64,000 nt of DNA. It comes from Epiperipatus broadwayi. Its lineage: Eukaryota > Onychophora > Udeonychophora > Euonychophora > Peripatidae. Positions 22,790 to 32,709 of the stretch are shown here, piece by piece. The stretch's first letter is position 1, and each line of letters begins with the position of its first letter. The notes beneath the pieces were generated by a model. That model saw only the letters and a list, made by a program, of their open reading frames with translations. It made no database searches and was not told the DNA's origin. The DNA lies in the NCBI GenBank assembly GCA_028023455.1, contig JAQFVV010012395.1:1736001-1800000 (forward strand). The letters are read 5' to 3'. The position numbers and the translations under genes are program-made.

Positions 22790-23685
22790 TATATTTATAT
22801 ATTGGACTATTTCCATCGTCTGTCTTTAGAAAAATTTAACTTACTTAAATCTTCCAATTACATTCAGCTGTTCATAATAACACACCGATAAGTACATGCA
22901 CAATATTTGGAGATGTATTAGTCTCCTCTTTTTCAGGTGTTGCTGGCTTGACCAATGATAGTACTAGCATGGGATTGAAACTGGACTCTTAGATTCATGA
23001 ATATTGAATATTAAGCTAACACTCTAACTAACTGAATCATCCTGCAAAGGCAATAGTCAGTAGAACTTTCATATATTTATCTATGAGGTTCCTCATGATT
23101 GCTCCATTTTTTCCTAAGTGCAAAGTTGATTAGTTGTTTTCATACATTATACTTAGTCACATTAGGTTGAAATATGGGATTATTCACCATTGTCATGTGA
23201 GCAGCTTTTAAAAGTTTTTTTCTTTATACCTTTTTGTCTCCATTTTATGTATATTCCCAATTGAACCTCTCTTCATTGGTACACACTTGGTCTGCTATAC
23301 CTTAGATCCATCTGTTTGTTCACTTTTAATCATTAATTTGTGCCCTTGCAATCACTTTTCAATGGGATGGCTGGTCTCACTAATATACATGTTCCCACAT
23401 TCATGTAGTATTTTATAAATACAGTTTCTGCTTTTCAGCAGGATTTGTAGATATTAGGATTTCTCATAGTGTGGTATGGCTCTAGAAAGTTGTTCTGATG
23501 TTATACTAATTGCAGATTTTAATTAGTTTGCTGTATTTGGTATGTATGGATATACTACAGTACCAATAATTGTTTTTCTTTTGATGGTTCTTTTTGTTGT
23601 CAATTTAAGGTTTTTTTAATAACAGTTTGTTCTATATAGATCTTATCTTTTTTCAAATTGCTGGTTTCTGAAGAAACCTTTGCTC
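22790..23685 (-). repeat. Left inverted terminal repeat of Penelope-like element B
   Basis: This is the reverse complement of the 25015-26113 region. Matching blocks include 'atttatatattggacta' (end), 'ctctttttcaggtrttgctgg', 'ctctaactaactga', 'cctaagtgcaaa' and 'ttctatatagatctt'. On the minus strand it encodes a second partial GIY-YIG domain, FYKILHECG then MYISETSHPIEK at about 23355-23435. It keeps the Cys and Gly of the 'C.CG' turn that the right copy has lost. It also carries the tRNA-like block (about 22930-23045, minus). Confidence 0.85.
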
Positions 23686-23693
23686 TATTCCTG

Positions 23694-25075
23694 AGTGCTA
23701 TTTGCAAACCTACATGGGCATATCAAAAGTAGTAATATATCAAGAAGTGTACCAGTTATATGTATTAAAAATTTCGTTTCTAAACATCTAGCAGATGCTG
23801 AAATTTCTGTTATTGAAAAAAGATTGAACTTTGCCACCATCCCATCTAATATTTTTTTATTAGATATAATGGCAGCCACTGAAAAAGTTACTCAAAAGAT
23901 GCCTTTAGAAGAAGCAGAAGAATTATGCTGGAGAATAAAAAGATACTTGAGAAACAACAAAAACGGAAGTCAAACATACCCTGCAACAAAAATGGAAGTC
24001 AGATATATCCTATAATGAGGGGAAAGGAATTAAGTATCTCAAAGTAGATAAATCAATAATCATTCTTTCTGCTGACAAAGATATTGCAATAGTTGTAATG
24101 GATACAACTCATTATGACAACAAAATATAAGAACTCTTCACAGTAGGTCAATGCAGAGAAGTGGCAAAAAATTTGATACTGAGTATAGAAACAAAGTTAC
24201 AAGCATTACACAGAAAGCATTGTAGGCATTTCAGTGACTCAGAAAAAAGTAAACTCATATTTTCAGCAAAATTTCTCATCTTTATGGGCTACCTAAAATC
24301 CATAAAGATCATGTTCTATTAAGACCTATTGTCAGTTCTAGAAATTCACCTTGCCAAAATTTGTCAAGATTTTTTTTCAAAGTTCTACTTCTTTGGATTA
24401 CCAGATCTAGTTCTTTGTCAGGGATTCTAGGCACTTTGGAATTAAGAATATGAAAATTGAAAGTAAACTTTGATGAGGAATACATGTTACGGTGTGAAGA
24501 AATATTGTCTATTATAAGAAAAAGATTAAATGGTGATAATAGCTTAAACCAGAACAACTTTCCTATTGATAGTATAATGGAACTATTAACATTCTGCATA
24601 GCAGCAACCTACTTTCAATTTTTCCAATAAGGTTAAGGAATGGTTATGGGTTTGATCATTGCCACTCCTAATTAACAATATTTACAATGAAGAACTTGAA
24701 ACCACAGCCATAAAAAAATCCAAATTCACCTAAAGTTTGGCTACACTATATTGATGACACCTTTGTTGTATGGCCACCTGGTGGAACATTACTACAAACT
24801 TTCTGGAAACACACCAACAACATATCACTTTCACTTAAATTTACAATAGAAGCAGGACACAAACAAAAATTGGCATTTTAAAAAATGTTTTTGTGGCAAG
24901 ACTTCTTCATAGCAAAATCTAAATTACACATATAAAGTAAAATACTTAGCATATACATCCAGTCACACCAGAAATATAAAACATCGTGGTATACTATCAA
25001 TGTGAAACAGAGCAAAAGAAGTTTGTTCAGAAACCAATGATTTGAAAAAAAGAAAAGATCTATATAGAACAAACT
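23694..25075 (+). pseudogene. Penelope-like element B: reverse transcriptase
   Basis: The frame starts within or before 23695-24015 with ISVIEKRLNFATIPS and IMAATEKVTQKMPLEEAEEL, the conserved N-terminal block of Penelope-like RTs ('LS.GLNFA..P...I..I..IE....L'). KSIIILSADKDIAIVVMD follows (about 24045-24100; the 'SIVILPADKG.ATVVMD' block), then a GLPK-like region near 24280-24310. IIATPN near 24655 corresponds to 'MGSPISP'. VWLHYIDDTFVVW spans 24735-24773 with the catalytic YIDD at 24747-24758, followed by FTIEAGHKQKLAF. Stops and at least three frame changes disable it. Motif order and the adjacent endonuclease make the assignment firm. Confidence 0.9.
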
Positions 25076-25230
25076 CTTACGAAAAATGTTTATTTATCAG
25101 CTGTTATTATTAAACAACAAAAAGAACACTCAAGAGAAAAAACAATTATTGGTACCATAGTATATCCATACATACCAAAAATAGCAGATAAGTTAAAGAA
25201 AATCTGCTTTCGCTATAACATTAGAATAGC

Positions 25231-25398
25231 CACTAAACATCACATGATCACCATTACTTATGCTTGCTCTTAACTGTTATTAAAACAGGCAAAACTCTCC
25301 ATATAGTAGTGCCACTCAGTTCAAGCCTTCTAGCATCCATTGATTACTCTGGCTTGCACTGAGTGGCACTACTATATGGAAAGTTTTGCGTGTTTTAA
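25231..25398. mobile_element. Small hairpin insertion with 15-bp TSD, foldback family F
   Basis: The 15-bp sequence 'taacattagaatagc' occurs at 25216-25230 and 25399-25413, while the inverted copy at the left end of the element (near 23500) has it once. The inserted 168 bp carry a strong palindrome: 'gttattaaaacaggcaaaac' ... 'cactcagttcaagcc' (25275-25327) against 'ggcttgcactgagtgg' ... 'gttttgcgtgttttaataac' (25351-25402), with a ~23-bp loop. The sequence 'ctttccatayagtartgcc...gcaagcc' is shared with the ends of the 47102-47738 foldback, so this looks like an internally deleted relative. Confidence 0.82.
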
Positions 25399-25439
25399 TA
25401 ACATTAGAATAGCTTTACAGAACCATACTATACTACGAG

Positions 25440-25760
25440 GAATTCTAACTTTTACAAAGCCTGAACTAGAAATGCTGAAAAGTAAAACCTGTTTCTATAA
25501 AATACCACATGAATATGTAAGAATGTATATTGGTGAGATCAGCTGCCCCATTGAAAAGCAATTACAAGAACACAAATGATCACTACAAGAGAAAAAACAT
25601 GTCTTGAAGGAGCAGACCTTATATGTACTAATGAACAAATGTTCAATTGGGAGAATACAAAAATATTGGATAGAGATGAAAAGGTACAAAGAAGAAAATT
25701 CAACCAATCTGCTCAAATGACAATGCAAATAATCCACAAGTCAACCTGATGTGACTAAAC
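25440..25760 (+). pseudogene. Penelope-like element B: GIY-YIG endonuclease
   Basis: The frame has ILTFTKPELEMLKSKT, then CFYKIPHEYVRMYIGE at 25490-25537 (YIG at 25526-25534), and CPIEKQLQEHK to the stop near 25577. This is the N-terminal half of a GIY-YIG domain. The usual glycine of 'CG' is a valine here (EYV), unlike the inverted left copy (ECG), so the right copy has drifted more. After the stop, readable pieces such as KTCLEGADLICTNEQMFNWE and AQMTMQIIHKST continue to about 25750. The nuclease provides target cleavage in active elements. Confidence 0.85.
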
Positions 25761-25867
25761 ATAATGTATGGAAAACACTAATCAATTTTGCACTTAGGAA
25801 AAAGTGGAGAAATCAGAAGGAATCTCATAAATAAGTATATGAAACTTTTACTGGTTGTTGCCTTTGT

Positions 25868-26113
25868 TAAGATGGTCAGTTAGTTAGAGCATTACCTTAA
25901 AATTTAAAGAATCTAAGATTTCAGATACGATCCCCATGTTAATATTGTGACTGGCACCAGCAATACCTGAAAAAGAGAAGAGAATAATATCTCTCAAAAC
26001 GTTGCACATATAGTAACCTGCATGCTATTTTAACAGTTGAATGTAAGTGGTAAATAAAGTAGACATTCAACACTTAATATTAGATAATGGACATAGTCCA
26101 ATATATAAATACA
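25868..26113 (+). mobile_element. tRNA-like 3' terminal block of Penelope-like element B (SINE family S2 sequence)
   Basis: The block opens with an A-box-like 'tggtcagttagttagagc' (25873-25890) and a weak B box 'tcagatacgatcccc' (25920-25934). It then runs through 'ccagcaatacctgaaaaaga', 'ctctcaaaacgttg', 'gtaacctgcatg', 'taaataaagt' and ends 'catagtccaatatataaat'. All these blocks recur in the same order in the SINE at 44887-45170, down to the terminal 'gtccaayatat'. The same block is present, inverted, at the left end of the element. So the 3' terminus of this Penelope-like element and a tRNA-headed SINE are homologous along about 240 bp. Confidence 0.8.
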
Positions 26114-26114
26114 A

Positions 26115-26745
26115 TTCAATGAATTTTCTTAGAAGAAAAAATAAAGATTGATAGTCAAAAATTAGAAGAAGTTAATAACATCAAATATCTTGCCTGGACT
26201 ATTAATAATTATGGATAAAAACAATGTGGAATTAATTATAGAATTAAATTTGGATGGTGTACTTTTATAGAAATAATTTAGTATTAAAAGGAAATATGCT
26301 TAAGCATTTGAAAAGAAATTTTTTTTCAATAGATGTTCTTTACCAATTCTTATCTATGGATTGGAGACTTGGGTACTTAATAGAAATGCAATTCATAGAT
26401 TTCAGATCATACAATAAAATATGAAGATATATACATTGAGAATAACAAGAAGGGATCGAAAACAAAATACTTGGGTAAGAGAACTGCAGATATCATTGAT
26501 AGAATTAAGAAACTGAAACTGAGATGAGCTAGACATATTGTTAAAAGAGATGATAATAGATGGTCATTTGAATTCTTAAACTGAAATCCAAAAGATTGTA
26601 AAAATTACAAAAAAGAGATCATATATAGATGCAATAAGAAGTTTTTGATGTGATGCGAAAAAGACTATAGTTCAGAAAAATTGGATTAAATTTGAAGAGA
26701 CCATCATCCTGAAATAGATTGATAATAGTTGAAGATGATATCGAT
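26115..26745 (+). pseudogene. RTE-like copy A: C-terminal part and 3' end
   Basis: It resumes with EEKIKIDSQKLEEVNNIKYL (26131-26195) and continues with FGWCTF, a stop-ridden thumb, and a block reading SFEFLN...NPKDCKN that matches copy C's TFEILNWIPRDCKRS. It ends near HHPEID and 'gattgataatagttg', the RTE-like 3' end, followed by a short degraded GA/AT tail. Decay is heavy and similar to the 5' half, as expected for one element split by an insertion. Confidence 0.78.
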
Positions 26746-26908
26746 TGTAGAATTATTATGATTTATGCATTTTAACTTTTCTGTTTAATTGTTTGTGTGA
26801 ATATTTATGATATAAAATCTGATGATAATGAATAGAAGCTAACTAAATTATAAATAAATATGCTTCAAGTTTTTAAATAATTATGCCACAAACCAAGATA
26901 TCCATTGA

Positions 26909-27098
26909 TCTTGGCATATACACCAAATCACTAGCATCATATCAGTATCATCATCATCCTTGCCAACCATTATTAATTCACTGCAGTATGAAGGTCTCCA
27001 AGTTCTTGGCATATACACCAAATCACTAGCATCATGTCAGTATCATCATCATCCTTGCCAACCATTATTAATTTATTGCAGTATGAAGGTCTCCAAGT
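26909..27098. repeat. 95-bp tandem duplication of the RTE-like 3' end
   Basis: 'tcttggcatatacaccaaat' at 26909 recurs at 27004, and each unit carries 'catcatcatccttgccaacc' and 'gcagtatgaaggtctccaag'. The units differ at only a few positions. The element's 3' tail is thus present twice, head to tail. Confidence 0.9.
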
Positions 27099-28300
27099 TC
27101 AATCCATCTTTTCCAATCTCTCACCTCTCTTCTCCTCATCATCCCTTTCACACTTACTTATTTTATCCATCCATCTCAAATGTTGTCTCATTCTGGGTCT
27201 TTTACAATCTCTTAGAATCCAGTTTAAGATTTCAGTTTTCCATCAATTATCTCTTCTAGCAATATGTCCAGACCAATTCCACTTCAGTCTTTTAATTCTT
27301 TCAACGATGTCAGTAACATTAGTTTGTTCTTTTACCCATATATTGTGTTTTTAATATCTTTTTATTCCTAACATGCTTCTCTCCATACTTCCTTGAGTGA
27401 TCTGATGTCTCTGAAGTGCTTTTCTATTAAGTGTCCAAGTCTCATCTATAAGTAAGAACTGATAAAACACATTTATTAAAAACTTTACTTTTCAAATACA
27501 TAGACATATTTGCTTTTAATATTAAGTTATTTCTAACAAAGCACTCCAACCAAATTTAATTCTATGATTAATTTCATCCATTATGTTTCCATCTGTAGTA
27601 ATAATCTGACCAAGGTATGTGTAGTTGTTAACTTCTTCTAACTCATCATAATCAATTTTTATTAAGTATTATTTGCAAAAACAACTACATCATTTGCAAA
27701 ATCTAAATGACTTATATAATCTCCATTTACTTTTACTCCTTTAGTTCCCTACTTTAATCCACAAAATACTTCTTGCAGCACTGCTGTAAAATGTTTTGGA
27801 GATATGGAGTCTTCTTGTCTTACATCCTTCTCAATGTTTACATTTCTGGTATCATTATGTAATCTAATTGTTGCTGTTGCATTTTTATAAATATTTTTCA
27901 GAATGTGACAAAATCCTCGATCTTTACCTTGATGATCCAATAGTTTAATCACTGAAGAAATACTTATAGAATCAAATACCTTTTCATAGTCTACAAATCC
28001 AAAGCATAATAGCACATTGTATTCATTGTTTTTTTCTATAACTTCTCTCAATACTTAGATATGATCTACTGTACTAACAACCACTTTTAAATCCAGTTTG
28101 TCTGGTTGGTTGAAATTCAATGTTCTCTGTAGACGAGTTGTAATTATCTTGATAAAAAATTTGTATATAACTGATAAAAGGGTGATAGGTCTGTAATTTC
28201 TAATATCTTCTTTATCATCTTTTTTAAATATTAATATTAATACTGCATTATTCCAATCATTTGGTAGATTTTTATCATTTAGATATTTGGTTTCCAAAAT
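27099..28300 (-). pseudogene. RTE-like copy B: reverse transcriptase and C-terminal region
   Basis: From 28297 downward: LPNDWNNAVLILIFKKDDK, EDIRNYRPITLLSVIYK (fingers), LQRTLNFNQPDK and STVDHI, a shift, then NVLLCFGFVDYEKVFDSI (28016-27963, motif A with the catalytic Asp), GFCHILKNIYKNATATIRLH, and RQEDSISPKHFTAVLQEVF (normally RQGDSISPKLF). HLDFANDVVVFANN follows near 27666-27709, with FAND at 27689-27700 in place of FADD. The C-terminal 'TFEILNWIPRDCK'-type block is readable near 27185-27225 as its complement. A shift near 28050 and further stops disable it. The many intact blocks make this the best copy for judging the family. Confidence 0.88.
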
Positions 28301-28985
28301 TTGTTCTATTTCTTCACTTGCTTTTTTTAATATATCGATTATAATTCCATCATTTTTGGAGATTTTCTTTTCTTCATAGATTTAATTGCATGTCTCACTT
28401 CTTCATTTAAAATTCTGGGCAATTCAGAAAGTATAATAGGTGTAGGAGGTACTTATTTTTTATTACTATATAATTCTTGATAGACTCTTCTACCCATTTC
28501 ATGATGTCATCTTTCTTTTTAGTAATAGTTCCATCTTTTTTTTTCTTATTGCAGATATAAGTTTTCTACCAATACCAAAATGTTTTTTTTACACTCTTGA
28601 GATTCTATTCTTTTCTACAGCCTTCCTTCTAGTTCACAATCATACTTTCTTATATCATTATCCATTTTTTTCCATACCTTTTTACAAAATTCGAGATATT
28701 CAATCCTTTTTTAATGCATCATTTTTATATATCTTCATATTCCTTCTTTCCTTCATTAATTCTTTAGTCTTCGTAGAAATTTTATTGGTCAATTGCTGCT
28801 TTGTTCTAGCAGTTATGTATTGCAGTTTTTAAAAGTATATCAGTCATTTTCTTGTTAATTTCATTCAAATCTGATCATATTCAAAATCTCCTAACATTTA
28901 AAACCGATTTGCAAATTGTAATTTAAATTCGTTAGAATGTTTCTGAAGATTAGGAATATCAACTGTAAATATTGTTTTTTCTTAA
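28301..28985 (-). pseudogene. RTE-like copy B: linker between endonuclease and RT
   Basis: Minus-strand pieces such as EEVRHAIK near 28385-28405 and a basic stretch near 28640-28800 fit the lysine-rich linker of RTE-like ORFs. No catalytic motif is expected or seen here. Frames change several times. Confidence 0.55.
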
Positions 28986-29935
28986 TAATTTTTTGTCTCT
29001 CTAGTTTTGCATTATCATGTATCTTACATCTTACTAATCGGTGATCATTTCCTATGTTGAATTTAAACATAACAATCTTGAAATACGTATTTTCTGTTAG
29101 TCAAAATATAAACCATTTCTGACAAACTTCATTTGGATGCTTCCATGTCCATTTCCTTTTAATATTTTTCTCAAAAAAAGAATTCATAATATAAAGAGGT
29201 TTTTTATCTTCTGCAAACTCCACAAGTCTATGTCCTCTCTCATTTCTATTACAAACACTTCCTATGTTGAATTTATTAAGAACATAATAATCTTGAAATA
29301 TGTATTTTCTGTTAGTCAAAATATAAACCATTTCTGACAAACTTCATTTGGATGCTTCCATGTCCATTTCCTTTTAATATTTTTCTCAAAAAAAGAATTC
29401 ATAATATAAAGTGGTTTTTTATTTTCTGCAAGCTCCACAAGTCTATGTCCTCTCTCATTTCTATTACTATAACCAAATTTACCTACATCATTTTCATCTT
29501 TCATTTGTTTACCAATTCTAATATTAACGTTTCCCATAACAATTTTAAAATGTTGTCTAGTCTGATCAAAGCCTTTTGTACATCCATATAAAAATCTACT
29601 ACTTCATCCATGAGAACTGGTTGGGGATAAACCTGAATTATATGCATTTGGTATCTGCTATTACATAATAACTCATCTTTCCACTCTGTCCAATACACCA
29701 TCAATTTTCACAATGTTGTTCTTCCACTTTTTATTTATAATGAATCCTACTCTGTTTGTACTTCCAATATTTGTGCCTTTGTAGTAAAGTATATGCCCAC
29801 TTTTTAAATCAATTGTCTCTTCACCTTTTCTTCTAACTTCATAAAGTTCACTAATGTCCCATTTAATATAAGACAGTTCTTCTTTCAATTCTTACAATCT
29901 TCCTTCACCTGAAAATGGTCTGCAGCTGCATGAAC
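28986..29935 (-). pseudogene. RTE-like copy B: APE endonuclease, with internal duplication
   Basis: From 29888 downward: KEELSYIKWDISELYEV, RRKGEETIDLKSGHILYYKG, RVGFIINKKWKNNIVK, a shift, then MHIIQVYPQPVLMDEVVDF, MGNVNIRIGKQMK (29537-29499, GNVN where GDFN is usual), and NRNERGHRLVELAENK, PLYIMNSFFEKNIKRKWTWK. The block from NERGHRLVE to the TWKHPNE region occurs twice because of a 220-bp tandem duplication. The catalytic Asp of the GDFN motif is Asn here. Motif spacing fits RTE-like endonucleases. Confidence 0.85.
29051..29470. repeat. 220-bp tandem duplication inside RTE-like copy B
   Basis: 'cctatgttgaatttaaacat' at 29051 recurs as 'cctatgttgaatttattaag' at 29271, and the following ~200 bp match closely. 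It duplicates the 'NERGHRLVE...MNSFF...WTWKHPNEV' coding block. The high identity suggests it postdates insertion. Confidence 0.92.
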
Positions 29936-32705
29936 CTAAATAAAAAGTTATGCTTAAATGTCAGTATATCTGCAGTAAAACAAATTTTCTACATCATTTG
30001 AATTGTTTATTCAGTTCAAATTTGTTAAGAAAGTTAGATAGCTAAAGAAATGACAATGGTGTTTAATGGAAACGTAACTTTTAAGTGTTTTAAATGACAA
30101 AAATTTAAATTATGTACATTTATTTATTATATAAAATGTCCCTTGTTTCCATCTGAAATAATTTACAGTTGGTATGTGATTACATGTTTATATAAGTTAA
30201 TTATTTTATTTAAACTTCTTATCTCACTCTAAATTCTGTTCTTAGTATCTCACTCTAAATTCTGTTCTTAGTATTTTAAACAAGGTACATCTTTTATTAA
30301 AATAATTCAAAAAATAATTTTACACAAACTGAAGAAAAAAAAAGTTTATATATTTTTTTAACGACAAGATAATCATCTTCAAAAATCAATCAAATAAAAA
30401 GTGGGTTTATTATTACCATCATATCTAATAATTTCAAATTAAGAAAAGAATGAATGTAGAATTCTAATGATTATCTTATTGTGCATAAGATTTTATAATT
30501 CTTAAGCAATTCGTTGACTTTGAGTTCAGATGAAAAGGTATAAATTAATAAACATAAACTAATTAATTGCACTAAACCAGCTTTCGGCGAAACACTGCCA
30601 GAATCACAGTGCTGTAAAAACAAACACTAGTTGCAAATTATTCCACATGGCCACAAGTGACATTTTAGAAATAAATAATTAATTAAATTTTTGACATTTA
30701 ATAATATTTTTAAAATTTATGTTTTCATTAGAATTAGAACTGTCAGTTTTCCTCAAGCCTTTTATTTATTTTTAGATCGTAATTTTCATTGTTCATTGTT
30801 TAAATTTTTCATTCAAATGCTGTTTTTTTTTTAAAAAACTTAAATAATATAATTTTAAAAATCAGTAAGCCACTGAAAACATAGTCACTGATTGTAACAA
30901 AAATTCATTTTTTAAAATCCTAAATATTTAAGTTGAGAAAGGCAAATAGATATTTATCTACAATATAGTTTTGATGAACGATATATATACAATATGTTCT
31001 TTGAAGACATTTGGAGGGGTTCTGATGATAGGTGTTAATATCAAACTAGGATTACATTCAGTTATTAGTAGCAGTGCTACGTCATACCATCTTCTATGCT
31101 TATATGTATATATTTGTGTGATTGTGTGTACATGGCTTGTGTATTATGCTATCTTTATAACTTATAACTAATAAAACTACAAATGCTAACATATTTAACA
31201 ATATCAGCTATTTGCTTTGTGTCCGGCATTAAAATCTTGACAAAAGATTCTATTTAATTTATAAACTAGTACTCACACTACCGTAATTAAATATAAAAGA
31301 AAAAACTAAATTAAATAAATACTTATAAATTATAGATAGGCCAGGCTATAGGCAAAAAATTTAATTTTAAATGTGCACGATTAAACATTAAAAATAAAAT
31401 TTATAAAAAAAAAATACTGAACTGAAAGAAAAATCAAATAAGAATTATTTAAAGAAATGTTTCTAGCCATTTTTTTTTGAAGAGATGGAAAGTTTTCATT
31501 AAAGGGAAATATTTTAAATCAGTTTATTATTTATCATATGTTTTCAATAGATTATAATACAGTGTAATAATGTTTGAAATTATTTATAAAGTTTTACTGT
31601 CAGTGTTGAGTGATTCATTTTACAATAATGAAGCTTTATACATCAGAAGATAGAAAAGTAACAAATAGGTTGAAATAATTTTCATTGAAATGGGAGAAAG
31701 TAGCGATCTTTATTTCCCATAATTCTTTGCTTTATTACAATACTGAAATATTAGATCTGTTTTATTATAAGATAATCTTAATATTATTTCGTGTACCCAG
31801 CACACACTCGCATTTATAACTGTACTTGTGGATGGTGAATTATTAGATTTTTTTTTTTAAGATTTAAAAAAATTTTTTAATGTATTTTTTTTTAAATCTT
31901 CTCATTAATCCTAATTTTTTTTCTTAATTGCCTATTTTTTTTTAATAAAATAAATGAGAAGTTTCTATTGGAGGGCTTCAAGTGTGTCATTTTGAGGTGT
32001 TGGATCAATATTTATGCTGGGCTCAAGAGTGCAGATGGTATTGATACCTGAATTAGTGTAGATCTGTTTCATATTGATTCTATTAATTTTAAAATCAATA
32101 TATCTTAAATGTCATTTGCACCCATTCTTTCATTCCTAGAGAAATGATTAGGAAATTTTTTATATTCCTTTCATGATTACTGAATTCCTTGCCTATTTCC
32201 TTTTACTGATTTTTAAAAAAAAAATTTTTTTTTTAAAATAAAAAAAGTAAATATAGAGAATATTTTGTTTAAATGTTTAAAGTTACACATGGATAGTTTT
32301 CACATCATGCTTTGAATAGAGATATGATTGAAAGATAATTTAAATGCGATTAAAAACTTCTACATATTGAAAAATATTCATTGATATGATATTTTACAAA
32401 TGATTCTGTTTCTAAAAAGCATGATTTATAATAAACTTTTATATAATGTATCTTGATTTTACATTAAATTATAAAGATGTATAATTTATTGAGAATGTTA
32501 AATAATAAGTAGAAAAATGATAATAAAACAAAATATTTTTTATTCTTAATATTATATTTACTTCTCTTCAGTATTTGATATTGCTGAAAATGCTGAAATT
32601 CCACCAGTGTGACTATTATTATAGTTTTATCATATTTATTTATAAATAATTTTATTGAAAAACCATATGTAATAATGATACAACTGTAAATCAAAAATGA
32701 TAGTT
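29936..32705. other. 2.8-kb AT-rich stretch, no gene seen
   Basis: Long A/T runs and no recognisable TIR, RT or tRNA-like block. A 'gctttcggcgaaacactgcc' segment at about 30580-30600 is the only less AT-rich island; its origin is unknown. Open frames at 30971-31171 and 32464-32694 show no family resemblance. Confidence 0.55.
30220..30271. repeat. 26-bp perfect tandem duplication
   Basis: 'tatctcactctaaattctgt' plus 'tcttag' occurs at 30220-30245 and again at 30246-30271 without differences. Confidence 0.95.
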
Positions 32706-32709
32706 ATCC

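Larger units (their letters stand above)
22767..26114 (+). mobile_element. Penelope-like element B with long inverted ends, inserted in the RTE-like copy
   Basis: A 3.3-kb insertion holds a Penelope-like RT plus GIY-YIG reading frame on the plus strand, flanked by ~0.9-kb inverted copies of its own 3' region (22790-23685 and 25015-26113; the right one is longer because of a 168-bp insertion). Flanks 'ttgaatggagtgtttttctg' (22744 on) and 'ttcaatgaattttcttagaa' (26115 on) both match the single target site in RTE-like copy C ('ttcaatggattttctc' at 37609), so they are most simply a diverged ~21-bp TSD. Inverted or direct partial repeats of this kind ('pLTRs') are characteristic of Penelope-like elements. 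Confidence 0.85.
20660..26745 (+). mobile_element. RTE-like retrotransposon, copy A, interrupted by a Penelope-like element
   Basis: Two halves of one RTE-like element (20660-22766 and 26115-26745) flank a 3.3-kb insertion. The 5' half ends in the codons for MLNGVF and the 3' half resumes with EEKIKID...LEEVNN. In the uninterrupted copy C these are adjacent (KKTKEMFNGFSQ then KIDYDELEEVNS). The segment order is endonuclease, RT, then C-terminal region, all decayed. Copies B (26909-29935) and C (37275-38262) belong to the same family. Confidence 0.87.
26909..29935 (-). mobile_element. RTE-like retrotransposon, copy B, nearly full length
   Basis: About 3.0 kb on the minus strand, running from the endonuclease (near 29930) through the RT to a 3' end at 26909-27110. 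The length fits RTE-like elements (about 3.2 kb). The 3' end, read on the plus strand, shows 'catcatcatccttgccaacc', the complement of the GATGATG tail typical of RTE-like elements. It lies tail-to-tail with copy A. Two internal tandem duplications (26909-27098 and 29051-29470) are described separately. The plus-strand open frames at 26960-27354 and 29137-29591 are antisense shadows. Confidence 0.88.

Noticed and set aside
26960-27354. Overlapping plus-strand ORFs of about 100 codons
   Set aside because: They are antisense to the C-terminal part and 3' end of RTE-like copy B and include its tandem duplication.
30575-30615. Ribozyme-like 'ttcggcgaaac' segment
   Set aside because: It contains a GAAAC box but no CTGATGA upstream at a usable distance; no second copy was found in the window.
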